This document shows positions 1 through 6,451 of a stretch of 7,068 nt of DNA, in pieces. Source of the DNA: an uncultured Clostridia bacterium (lineage in GTDB: Bacteria > Bacillota > Clostridia > Lachnospirales > CAG-274); contig CANQBT010000106.1 in NCBI GenBank assembly GCA_947589405.1, positions 1-7,068 of the forward strand. The letters are read 5' to 3'. Made by a program: the position numbers and the translations under genes. The notes below the pieces were generated by a model. That model was given only the letters and a program-made list of their open reading frames with translations, did no database searches and was not told where the DNA came from. Positions within the stretch are counted from its first letter, which is position 1. Every line of letters begins with the position of its first letter.

Positions 1-33
1 GGCGCTCAGAATAATTATAAGTATTTTTTTCAT
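1..33 (-). CDS. 5' end of a gene for a probably exported or membrane protein (partial)
   Basis: Only the first 11 codons lie in the window, reading MKKILIIILSA from the ATG at 33-31 and running off the left edge. Two lysines followed by an unbroken hydrophobic run is the typical beginning of a Sec signal peptide or a first membrane helix. The ATG overlaps the stop codon of the upstream pseudouridine synthase gene as ATGA. It is preceded by a strong ribosome binding site, AGAGGAGGAG at 50-41 on the minus strand, 8-9 bases before the start. That site sits inside the last codons of the upstream gene, so the two genes are very probably co-transcribed and translationally coupled. The reading as a start is well supported; the identity of the protein cannot be judged from 11 residues. 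Confidence 0.7.
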   Translation of the reverse strand, partial: MKKILIIILSA

Positions 34-767
34 TGTACTGCTCCTCCTCTTGATACTGCTTTTACATACTCTCTCTCGTTATCATCAAGAAGTCGGTATT
101 CTCCTTCATCAAGACCTTCATCAAGCTTTATTTTCCCAAAAGAGATCCTCTTAAGATGGACCACTTTGCAGCCCTCAGCTTCAAACATTCTCTTTATCTG
201 ATGGAACTTTCCCTCCCTCAGAGCCACCTCCGCAACGGTAAGCCCGTCTTTCTTCTCCTTTATTATAAGCTCTGCGCTCTTTGTTGTAAAGTCCTTTAAT
301 TCAATTCCGTCTCTGAATTTTTTAACGGTATCGTCATTCACATCGCCTTCAACATAGGCAATATATCTTTTTTCCACATGCTTTGAAGGTGAAAGAGAGT
401 TATGAGCAAAGGCGCCGTCATTTGTAAGTATGATAAGTCCCGTAGTATCCTTGTCAAGCCTTCCCACAGGAAAAAGCCCCAAGCTTTTGTACTCTTTGCC
501 GATAATATCGGTAACGGCTGTATCTCTCGGATCTTCGGTGGAAGAAACAACGCCTGACGGTTTATTAAGCATGATATATACATATTTTTCATTTTCCACA
601 ATATTTCCGTCAAGGGCAACAGTATCCCCTTCATTTATTTTATATTCAGGAATTCTTATGCATATACCGTTTACCGCAACTCTTCCTGACTTAATAATAT
701 GCTTTATCACAGAGCGTGAGCCCTTTCCTCTGTTGGCCAAAAATCGATCAAGTCTTTCTCCTGACAA
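30..767 (-). CDS. rsuA: 16S rRNA pseudouridine synthase, RsuA family
   Basis: This gene encodes a stand-alone pseudouridine synthase that isomerises a uridine in 16S rRNA (U516 in E. coli) during small-subunit assembly. Numbered from the GTG at 776, residues 7-50 form an S4 RNA-binding domain (ERLDRFLANRGKGSR...GRVAVNG). The catalytic domain follows, with NKPSG at 71-75, the signature GRLDKDTTGL at 105-114 including the catalytic Asp108, and EGKFHQIKRMF at 188-198. HQIKRMF and the terminal GEYRLL match RsuA better than RluB/RluF. The length of about 245 residues is normal. I place the start at the TTG at 767-765, because GAGGTG at 779-774 is a good ribosome binding site 6 bases before that TTG. 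The upstream in-frame GTG (776-774) is part of that same site and has no room for its own. The TTG start gives MSGERLDRFL, which fits the usual family N-terminus. The gene is the first of a leftward operon. Confidence 0.93.
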   Translation of the reverse strand: MSGERLDRFLANRGKGSRSVIKHIIKSGRVAVNGICIRIPEYKINEGDTVALDGNIVENEKYVYIMLNKPSGVVSSTEDPRDTAVTDIIGKEYKSLGLFPVGRLDKDTTGLIILTNDGAFAHNSLSPSKHVEKRYIAYVEGDVNDDTVKKFRDGIELKDFTTKSAELIIKEKKDGLTVAEVALREGKFHQIKRMFEAEGCKVVHLKRISFGKIKLDEGLDEGEYRLLDDNEREYVKAVSRGGAVQ

Positions 768-773
768 AAAATT

Positions 774-779
774 CACCTC
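774..779 (-). promoter_or_regulatory. Ribosome binding site that decides the rsuA start
   Basis: GAGGTG on the minus strand lies 6 bases upstream of TTG (767-765). The alternative GTG start is the last three bases of this site, so ribosomes guided by it should initiate at the TTG. Confidence 0.65.
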
Positions 780-810
780 AAAATTAATGAATTTGTAATG
801 AAAAATTATA

Positions 811-839
811 TATACAAATCAAAAGGAATTTGATATAAT
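811..839 (+). promoter_or_regulatory. Extended -10 promoter for the radA operon
   Basis: TGATATAAT at 831-839 is a perfect extended -10 (TG-N-TATAAT). A weak -35 (TATACA, 811-816, 4 of 6 matches) lies 17 bases upstream of the hexamer. The start point would be near 846, leaving a leader of about 50 bases that ends in AGGAGG (881-886). No riboswitch-like structure is visible in that short AT-rich leader. Confidence 0.75.
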
Positions 840-866
840 TATATTAAATATATTCAAAATTGTCAA
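838..866 (-). promoter_or_regulatory. Consensus sigma-A promoter for the leftward rsuA operon
   Basis: On the minus strand TTGACA (866-861) and TATAAT (843-838) are both perfect consensus hexamers, separated by 17 bases. Transcription would start near 831, giving a leader of about 60 bases before rsuA. The -10 box overlaps the -10 box of the rightward promoter by two bases. Confidence 0.85.
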
Positions 867-894
867 AAAAAAATTATATCAGGAGGAAAAAACA

Positions 895-1305
895 ATGGCA
901 ATTATCAAGGAAATCATATGCACAGAGGCAGACGGTTCTCTCAGCTTCGGCAACTATACGGTAGCGGAAAAGCAGAAATTAGAGGGCTTTAAGGTCGGAG
1001 AGGACACCTATAAGGTAAGGACTCACAAGGACGTTACACGTCTTTCCAAAAACGGCAACCTTGTTCTTGAAACCGTTCCTGGCGCTGCTGTGCACAGCCT
1101 TAAGATAAGCGCAAACGGCGCAGTATTCTCAATAGAAGGCAATGGCAGCACAATGGTAACGATAGAGCTTGAAAAAGATACAAATTACTCAATTTATATA
1201 GATGATGTAAACGTTGACAAAATAAAGAGCAATCTTTCAGGCAAGGTAAGCTTCAGTATAGAACTGAACGACAGTCCTCAGTCCGTTAAAATAATAAAGC
1301 ATTGA
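895..1305 (+). CDS. Conserved-looking protein of unknown function, coupled to radA
   Basis: The gene encodes 136 residues starting MAIIKEIICTEADGSLSFGNY. AGGAGG at 881-886, 8 bases before the ATG, makes the start secure. There is no signal peptide, membrane segment or cysteine motif. Short alternating polar/hydrophobic stretches (VHSLKISANGAVFSIEG, STMVTIELE, NYSIYIDD, KVSFSIEL) separated by Gly/Asn/Asp turns suggest an all-beta fold. I recall similar short proteins beside radA in Lachnospiraceae being labelled 'endosialidase'. Nothing in this sequence supports such an enzyme: it is far too short and shows no sialidase Asp boxes, so I treat that label as doubtful. The stop codon lies 2 bases before the radA ATG, which points to coupled translation and perhaps a linked role. 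The function is unknown. Confidence 0.88.
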   Translation: MAIIKEIICTEADGSLSFGNYTVAEKQKLEGFKVGEDTYKVRTHKDVTRLSKNGNLVLETVPGAAVHSLKISANGAVFSIEGNGSTMVTIELEKDTNYSIYIDDVNVDKIKSNLSGKVSFSIELNDSPQSVKIIKH

Positions 1306-1307
1306 TC

Positions 1308-2663
1308 ATGGCAAAGAGCAAGACCAAATTCGTTTGCCAAAACTGCGGCTACGAAACTGTAAAGTGGCTGGGCAAATGTCCCTCTTGCGGAAGCTTCGGC
1401 ACTCTTCAGGAGGAGGCTGTGACCTCTGTCAAAAGCAGAGGTACAGGGCTTTCCTCCTCTGTAAGACCTCAGACGCTCAGCGAAATAACGACAGAGGAAG
1501 AGGACAGAGTGCTTACGGGACTGCCTGAGCTGGACAGAGTGCTTGGCGGCGGGCTTGTAACAGGCTCCCTTACTCTTGTAGGCGGCTATCCGGGTATAGG
1601 CAAGTCCACACTTCTGCTTCAAATATGCAGGCAGCTTGGCAAACAGAATAAGAAAATACTTTACGTATCGGGAGAAGAATCTCCCAAACAGATAAAAATG
1701 CGGGCTGACAGGCTTGGTATAAGCACAGACAAGCTCAAGCTCCTTTCCGAGACCAACATGGCTGTCATAGAAAATGCCATAAGCTCAGAAGCCCCCGATT
1801 ATGTCATAATAGACTCCATACAGACAATGTATCTGGAAGAGGCTGTTTCGGCTCCGGGCTCAGTTACTCAGATAAGAGAAACTACATCTCGCCTTATGTA
1901 CATAAGCAAAGGAAAGGGAATATCCGTAATAATAGTAGGCCATGTTACAAAGGACGGAAGCATTGCCGGTCCCAGAATACTTGAACACATGGTCGATACG
2001 GTACTCTATTTTGAAGGCGACAAGACTGCCAGCTACAGACTTTTAAGAGCGGTAAAGAATCGTTTCGGCAGCACAAACGAAATAGGCGTGTTTGAAATGA
2101 CAAACGAGGGACTCAAGGAGATACTGAATCCTTCAGCCTATATGCTAAGCGACAGACCTCTCAATGTTTCGGGTACTGTAGTTACCTGTACGATAGAGGG
2201 TACACGTCCTCTTCTTATAGAGGTACAATCCCTTGTCAGCTTTACAAGCTTCAATATGCCAAGACGTATGTCAACAGGTATGGATTTCAACAGAGTCACA
2301 ATACTTATAGCCGTGCTGGAGAAAAGAGCCGGACTTCAGCTGGGAAGCTACGATACATATGTAAACATAACAGGGGGCATGAAAATAAACGAGCCCTCTT
2401 TAGACGCTGCCGTCGCAGCCGCAATAGCCTCCAGCTACAGAGATGTGCCTATACCTGCCGATACGGTAATATTCGGCGAGATAGGTCTTACAGGAGAGAT
2501 GAGAGGTGTGGCAATGGCTGAAAAAAGAGTATCGGAAGCCGCAAGGCTTGGCTTCAAGCGCTGCATAATGCCAAAGGCAAACTGCGGCAAGGATACCAAA
2601 ATAAAGGGAATAGATGTGATAGGCGTGTCAAATGTTTCCGAGCTTCTCAGCGCCATACTATAA
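1308..2663 (+). CDS. radA: DNA repair protein RadA
   Basis: RadA (Sms) is a RecA-like ATPase that helps process recombination intermediates and drives branch migration. The 451-residue product has the complete family layout. It begins with a zinc finger (CQNC at 10-13, CPSC at 24-27). The ATPase core has Walker A GYPGIGKST (93-101) and Walker B DYVIIDS (164-170), with the RadA-specific KNRFG at 250-254. A C-terminal Lon-protease-like domain follows (about 285-451; GGMKINEPSLDAAVA, GEIGLTGEMRGV); in RadA this domain is not proteolytic. I chose ATG at 1308, giving the canonical MAKSKTKFVCQNCG. A TTG at 1302 is in frame but overlaps the upstream stop region. No ribosome binding site is evident before the ATG, so translation probably depends on ribosomes finishing the preceding gene 2 bases upstream. 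Confidence 0.98.
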   Translation: MAKSKTKFVCQNCGYETVKWLGKCPSCGSFGTLQEEAVTSVKSRGTGLSSSVRPQTLSEITTEEEDRVLTGLPELDRVLGGGLVTGSLTLVGGYPGIGKSTLLLQICRQLGKQNKKILYVSGEESPKQIKMRADRLGISTDKLKLLSETNMAVIENAISSEAPDYVIIDSIQTMYLEEAVSAPGSVTQIRETTSRLMYISKGKGISVIIVGHVTKDGSIAGPRILEHMVDTVLYFEGDKTASYRLLRAVKNRFGSTNEIGVFEMTNEGLKEILNPSAYMLSDRPLNVSGTVVTCTIEGTRPLLIEVQSLVSFTSFNMPRRMSTGMDFNRVTILIAVLEKRAGLQLGSYDTYVNITGGMKINEPSLDAAVAAAIASSYRDVPIPADTVIFGEIGLTGEMRGVAMAEKRVSEAARLGFKRCIMPKANCGKDTKIKGIDVIGVSNVSELLSAIL

Positions 2664-2668
2664 AAGAC

Positions 2669-2697
2669 TTGATATATTTGGTTTTTTATTGTAAAAT
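2669..2697 (+). promoter_or_regulatory. Internal promoter upstream of the SEC-C gene
   Basis: TTGATA (2669-2674) and TAAAAT (2692-2697) are each 5 of 6 to consensus and are spaced by exactly 17 bases in the 70-base gap after radA. Transcription would begin near 2704, about 30 bases before the next ATG. No terminator hairpin is visible in the gap, so read-through from the radA promoter is also likely. Confidence 0.65.
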
Positions 2698-2733
2698 ATT
2701 ATGATAAAGTAGAAACTAGGAGGAATTTATAAA

Positions 2734-3237
2734 ATGACTTTGTGTGAGCAATGGCTTTCATCAGCCTACTACAAGGACGGAAGGACAAATCAGGTCCTTT
2801 GGAAGGACTATCTCCCAAAGGAGCAGAAAATATATGAAGATATTATAGAGAACAAGAAAACACATATAGACGGTACTGTTAAAGAGCTTTCCGAGCAGTA
2901 TAGCATGCCTTCTTCATATATCGTAGGCTTTGTAGACGGCATAAACGAAACTCAGGATCCTCAGATAGACATTGAAAAGCTTGAGGAAGATTCAGAAATA
3001 CATCTGAAAATAGATTTTACAAGACTTTATAAAAAAATGGTTGAGTACAAGGCGGATCATCTTTACTCTCTTCCCCAATGGGACAATATATTTACGGAAG
3101 AGGAAAGAGAAGTTCTTTATAAAGAGCAGAAGCGTTCGACCACAGTTGTAAACGAAGGGCCTAAGATCGGCAGAAACGATCCCTGTCCCTGCGGCAGCGG
3201 CAAGAAATACAAGAAATGCTGCGGAGCCAATAAATGA
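2734..3237 (+). CDS. SEC-C zinc-binding motif protein
   Basis: The gene encodes 167 residues. The last 22 form a complete SEC-C motif, GRNDPCPCGSGKKYKKCCG, with zinc ligands expected at Cys151, Cys153, Cys162 and Cys163. The same motif ends SecA, where it binds zinc and contacts SecB and ribosomes. Residues 1-140 are acidic and probably helical (EQWLSSAYY, YEDIIENKKTHIDGTVKELSEQYS, VGFVDGIN, LYSLPQWDNIF). They have none of the SecA ATPase domains, so this is not a SecA fragment. Short SEC-C proteins with this kind of N-terminus are common in Clostridia, as far as I recall, and have no firm function. AGGAGG at 2718-2723, 10 bases before the ATG, supports the start. The gene has its own promoter and sua5 follows 21 bases downstream. 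A ribosome- or translation-linked role is a guess. Confidence 0.92.
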   Translation: MTLCEQWLSSAYYKDGRTNQVLWKDYLPKEQKIYEDIIENKKTHIDGTVKELSEQYSMPSSYIVGFVDGINETQDPQIDIEKLEEDSEIHLKIDFTRLYKKMVEYKADHLYSLPQWDNIFTEEEREVLYKEQKRSTTVVNEGPKIGRNDPCPCGSGKKYKKCCGANK

Positions 3238-3258
3238 TCGGTCATATGGTAAGGTAAG

Positions 3259-4305
3259 TTGAAAACTATAGTATTAAAAGCAGATAACAAAAACAATAAA
3301 GCTGTTACGGATAAGGCCGCCGAGATAATAAAGCAAGGTGGTCTTGTGGCGTTTCCTACGGAAACAGTATATGGACTTGGAGGAAACGGCTTGGAGCCTG
3401 AAGCGGCAAAGAAGATATATGCGGCAAAGGGACGTCCTTCCGACAACCCTCTTATACTTCATATATCAGAGCTTTCACAGCTCAGACCTTTGGTAAGAGA
3501 GATACCCCCAAGCGCAGAAAAGCTTATAAGTCATTTCTGGCCCGGACCTCTTACACTTATATTTAAAAAGGCGGATATAGTGCCTTTTGAAACAACGGGA
3601 GGTCTTGACACCGTTGCCGTAAGATTTCCCGAAAACAGCATTGCAAGGGAATTTATATCAGCCTGCGGCGTTCCCATAGCTGCGCCAAGCGCCAATTCCT
3701 CAGGACGTCCCAGTCCTACAAGAGCATCTCATGTAGAGTATGACCTCAATGGCAAAATAGATATGATAATAGACGGAGGTCATTGTGAATTTGGTCTGGA
3801 ATCAACTATTGTAGATATTTCCTCAGACAAGCCCTGTCTGTTAAGGCCGGGAAGCATAACCGTTGAAATGCTTAAGGACGTGCTTGGAGAAATAGCAATA
3901 GACAAGGCGGTGCTTACAAAGCTTGAAAACGGCGAAAGTCCTAAGGCTCCCGGTATGAAATACACCCACTATTCCCCTTCCGCAAGGGTAATAATAGTAA
4001 GAGGAGATAGTGAAAAAGTTATAGCTAAAATAAATGAACTTATATCCAAAACGGACAAAGGTCTTAAAACCGGCGTAATAGCTTCCGAAGAAACAAAGGA
4101 CAGATATATTGCCGACGAAACGCTTGTTATAGGAAGCATAAAAAAGCCTGAAGAAATAGCGGCTAACCTTTTCAAAATGCTTAGAAAATGCGATCATCAC
4201 AATATAGACACAGTATTTGCCGAAGGTCTGCCGGAAAACGAGCTGGGACTGGCAATTATGAACAGACTTAAGAAAGCGGCGGGCTATGAAATTTACGATG
4301 TATAG
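3259..4305 (+). CDS. ywlC: L-threonylcarbamoyladenylate synthase (Sua5/YwlC)
   Basis: This enzyme makes threonylcarbamoyl-AMP from threonine, bicarbonate and ATP, the first step of the t6A37 modification of ANN-decoding tRNAs. At 348 residues it is the long Sua5 form rather than the short YrdC/TsaC form. The catalytic domain spans about 10-200, with FPTETVYGLG (32-41), KGRPSDNPL (57-65), PSANSSGRPSPT (143-154) and GLESTIVD (179-186). The conserved linker APGMKYTHYSP (230-240) leads to a C-terminal Sua5 domain (about 243-348) that ends in ENELGLAIMNRLKKAA. The start is TTG at 3259 with only a weak AAGG 4 bases upstream. An ATG at 3246 is out of frame and hits a stop after three codons, and the TTG gives a normal family N-terminus. 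Low initiation strength may keep its output below that of its neighbours. Confidence 0.97.
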   Translation: MKTIVLKADNKNNKAVTDKAAEIIKQGGLVAFPTETVYGLGGNGLEPEAAKKIYAAKGRPSDNPLILHISELSQLRPLVREIPPSAEKLISHFWPGPLTLIFKKADIVPFETTGGLDTVAVRFPENSIAREFISACGVPIAAPSANSSGRPSPTRASHVEYDLNGKIDMIIDGGHCEFGLESTIVDISSDKPCLLRPGSITVEMLKDVLGEIAIDKAVLTKLENGESPKAPGMKYTHYSPSARVIIVRGDSEKVIAKINELISKTDKGLKTGVIASEETKDRYIADETLVIGSIKKPEEIAANLFKMLRKCDHHNIDTVFAEGLPENELGLAIMNRLKKAAGYEIYDV

Positions 4306-4321
4306 AAAGGGCGTGTTTTAA

Positions 4322-4750
4322 ATGATAGGATTAGGATGTGACCACGGCGGTTATGAGCTAAAGAACTTAATAAAGGCATATCTTACAGACCATAATATTG
4401 AATGTATGGATTACGGCACATATTCAAATGAAAGCTGTGATTATCCCATATTTGCCAAAGCTGTGGCAAAGGCTGTGGCAAGCGGTGAGTGCGACAGAGG
4501 GATACTCATATGCGGCACAGGCATAGGCATGTGCATTACAGCCAATAAAACAGCAGGCATAAGAGCAGCTCTATGCCATGACGTATTTTCTGCCAAAGCT
4601 ACAAGAGAGCACAACGACTCCAACATACTATGTATGGGCGCAAGGGTGATAGGTCCGGGTCCTGCTCTTGAAATAGTCAGAGCTTTTCTTGAAACAGACT
4701 TTTCAAACGATATAAGGCATATACGCAGGATAAAAATGATAGAGGATTAG
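4322..4750 (+). CDS. rpiB: Ribose-5-phosphate isomerase B
   Basis: RpiB interconverts ribose-5-phosphate and ribulose-5-phosphate in the non-oxidative pentose phosphate pathway. The 142-residue product is of normal length. It shows CDHGG at 6-10 (Asp7 and His8 hold the substrate), DYGTYSNESCDYP (30-42), the active-site loop LICGTGIGM (62-70) with catalytic Cys64, and REHNDSNIL (95-103) with the ring-opening His97. Arginines near 132-136 are placed to bind phosphate. The catalytic Cys separates it from LacA-type galactose-6-phosphate isomerase subunits, and the lack of a lacB partner supports RpiB. AAAGGG (4306-4311) lies 10 bases before the ATG and directly after the sua5 stop. Its product feeds PRPP synthesis, which links it to the next gene, upp. 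Confidence 0.96.
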   Translation: MIGLGCDHGGYELKNLIKAYLTDHNIECMDYGTYSNESCDYPIFAKAVAKAVASGECDRGILICGTGIGMCITANKTAGIRAALCHDVFSAKATREHNDSNILCMGARVIGPGPALEIVRAFLETDFSNDIRHIRRIKMIED

Positions 4751-4761
4751 GAGGTATTTTT

Positions 4762-5385
4762 ATGAGCAATTTATATATAGCAGAGCACCCTCTTGTTCAG
4801 AGCAAGCTGGCAAGGCTCAGGAACGCCGAAACCAACAATAAGGAATTCAGAGAGCTTATAAGCGAGATCTCAGCCCTTCTCTGCTATGAGGCTACAAGAG
4901 ATATGGCAGTTAAGGATATAAATGTAACAACGCCCTTAGGCGAAGCCAAGTGCAAAACTCTTGATCTTGATATAGGCATTGTGCCTATACTCAGAGGCGG
5001 TCTTGGCATGGTAGACGGTATAGTAAGCCTTATACCCAACGCTAAGATAGGCCATATAGGTCTTTACAGAGATCCCAACACATTCCAGCCTATAGAGTAT
5101 TACTGCAAGCTTCCCGATGTAGAGCATCTTGAAGTATTTGTGCTGGAGCCTATGATGGCAACAGGCGGTACTGCAAGCGCCGCTATACAGTTCCTTAAGG
5201 AAAGAAAAGCAAAAAATATTAAGTACATCTGCCTTATATGTACTCCCGACGGTGTATCAAAGCTTCAGAAGGATCACCCTGATGTAGATGTATATACAGC
5301 CGCTCTTGACAGAGCTATAAATGAAAACGGATATATAGTGCCCGGCTTAGGTGATGCAGGAAACAGAATGTTCGGCACCAAGTAA
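4762..5385 (+). CDS. upp: Uracil phosphoribosyltransferase
   Basis: Upp salvages uracil by joining it to PRPP to give UMP in the cytosol. The 207-residue product matches the family along its whole length: HPLVQSKLARLRN at the start, PILRGGLGM (75-83), the PRPP-binding loop VLEPMMATGGT (127-137), and the uracil-binding tail YIVPGLGDAGNRMFGTK (191-207). Three normally conserved positions differ from the usual motifs as I know them: Gly79 for Ala in PILRAGLGM, Glu129 for Asp in the PRPP loop, and Asn201 for Asp in GDAGDR. All are mild changes and the gene looks intact. AGGAGGT at 4749-4755 overlaps the rpiB stop codon and lies 6-7 bases before the ATG, so expression should be strong and tied to rpiB. 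Confidence 0.97.
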   Translation: MSNLYIAEHPLVQSKLARLRNAETNNKEFRELISEISALLCYEATRDMAVKDINVTTPLGEAKCKTLDLDIGIVPILRGGLGMVDGIVSLIPNAKIGHIGLYRDPNTFQPIEYYCKLPDVEHLEVFVLEPMMATGGTASAAIQFLKERKAKNIKYICLICTPDGVSKLQKDHPDVDVYTAALDRAINENGYIVPGLGDAGNRMFGTK

Positions 5386-5406
5386 GCCTTCGGGGGAGGA
5401 ATTTAT

Positions 5407-6432
5407 ATGTCACAGACGTGGCTTTTATGTCTGACAGCCTTTGCTGTTTCATTTGCTATTTCCCTGCTTACCACACCTATGGCAAAGGAGTTGGCATACC
5501 GTTTCAAGGCGGTGGACTTTCCACGCTCAAGAGGTATGAACAACGAGCCCGTACCACGCATGGGCGGTCTTGCCATTGTGCTGGGCTTTACGGGTTCTAT
5601 TGCTCTTATGGCATTTTTTATGAAGGATTTCATAACGGTACAGTTCTTAGGCTTTGCAATAGGCGCTTTTATAATAGTGGTAGTAGGCATGCTTGACGAT
5701 ATATATGAGCTTAGCGCAAAATTCAAGCTTGTTATTCAGATAATAGTTGCCGCAATAGTTGTTGCTACAGGCACTAAGCTGGATTTTATAATGTGGCCCT
5801 TCTGGCAGTATCTTAAGCCCTTCTCAGCTGTTATTACTGTTATATGGATAGTGGGACTTATAAATGCGGTAAATCTTATAGACGGTCTTGACGGTCTTGC
5901 AAGCGGCGTCACTACAATTGCAGCCGTTTGCCTTACAATACTCTGCGTACTCAGAGGCAACAACATACTGGCAGTAGTCATAAGCGCCTCACTTGCAGGA
6001 GCTTCTCTTGGCTTCCTGCCCAGAAATTTTGCGCCTGCTGAGGTGTATATGGGCGATACAGGCTCCACCTTTCTCGGTTATGTGCTGGCAGTTTGCTCAT
6101 GTATAGGAGTGTTCAAGGGCTATGCGATACTTTCGCTTTTGCTTTCCACTCTGGCAATGGCTCTGCCTATGCTTGATACGGCCTTTGCTATGATAAGGCG
6201 TGCTATACATCATCAGCCTATAATGTCTCCCGACAGAGGACATCTTCATCACAGGCTTGTGGATTCCGGCCTTACAAGTCAGCAAGCCGTTATAGTGCTG
6301 TACGCTCTCAGCTCTGTAAGCTGCATTATAGCAGTCGCTATAGCTCTTGACGACTATAGGTTCACAGTATCCCTTATGCTGGCTCTGCTTGTGGTCATTA
6401 TAATGATAATGGTTTATGATAAAAGAACATAA
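5407..6432 (+). CDS. tagO: Undecaprenyl-phosphate N-acetylglucosaminyl-1-phosphate transferase (TagO/WecA family)
   Basis: This integral membrane enzyme transfers a sugar-1-phosphate, most likely GlcNAc-1-phosphate from UDP-GlcNAc, to undecaprenyl phosphate at the cytoplasmic face. That step starts wall teichoic acid or other cell-wall polysaccharide synthesis. The 341 residues are mostly hydrophobic helices (about ten or eleven). Conserved cytoplasmic motifs are VPRMGGLAI (49-57), GMLDDIYELSAKFKLVIQ (94-111) with the Mg-binding Asp97-Asp98, NAVNLIDGLDGLA (153-165), MGDTGS (215-220, Asp217) and the substrate-recognition GHLHHRL (278-284). RGMNNEPVPRMGG and the HxHH motif favour TagO/WecA over MraY. 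GGGGGAGGA (5392-5400) ends 6 bases before the ATG. It is the last gene of the operon, with a terminator 20 bases after the stop. The exact sugar and polymer cannot be fixed from sequence. Confidence 0.93.
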   Translation: MSQTWLLCLTAFAVSFAISLLTTPMAKELAYRFKAVDFPRSRGMNNEPVPRMGGLAIVLGFTGSIALMAFFMKDFITVQFLGFAIGAFIIVVVGMLDDIYELSAKFKLVIQIIVAAIVVATGTKLDFIMWPFWQYLKPFSAVITVIWIVGLINAVNLIDGLDGLASGVTTIAAVCLTILCVLRGNNILAVVISASLAGASLGFLPRNFAPAEVYMGDTGSTFLGYVLAVCSCIGVFKGYAILSLLLSTLAMALPMLDTAFAMIRRAIHHQPIMSPDRGHLHHRLVDSGLTSQQAVIVLYALSSVSCIIAVAIALDDYRFTVSLMLALLVVIIMIMVYDKRT

Positions 6433-6451
6433 ATATTTTGTAAAAAATAAA

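Noticed and set aside
430..798. Rightward open frame of 122 codons opposite rsuA
   Set aside because: It is antisense to a conserved enzyme and has no supporting start signal; the rsuA frame explains the sequence.
781..894. Riboswitch in the leader of the radA operon
   Set aside because: The leader is only about 50 bases of AT-rich sequence without a stable stem or known aptamer motif.
1302..1307. TTG at 1302 as the radA start
   Set aside because: It overlaps the upstream stop, lacks a ribosome binding site and adds Met-Ile before the canonical MAKSKTKFVCQNCG, which starts at the ATG at 1308.
1278..1622. Open frame on the minus strand across the start of radA
   Set aside because: It lies wholly opposite a conserved gene, has no ribosome binding site or recognisable domain, and reads as a low-complexity shadow of radA codons.
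3841..4200. Minus-strand frames opposite sua5
   Set aside because: The Tyr/Phe-rich translations arise from reversed ATA/AAA-rich codons. No domain or ribosome binding site is seen.
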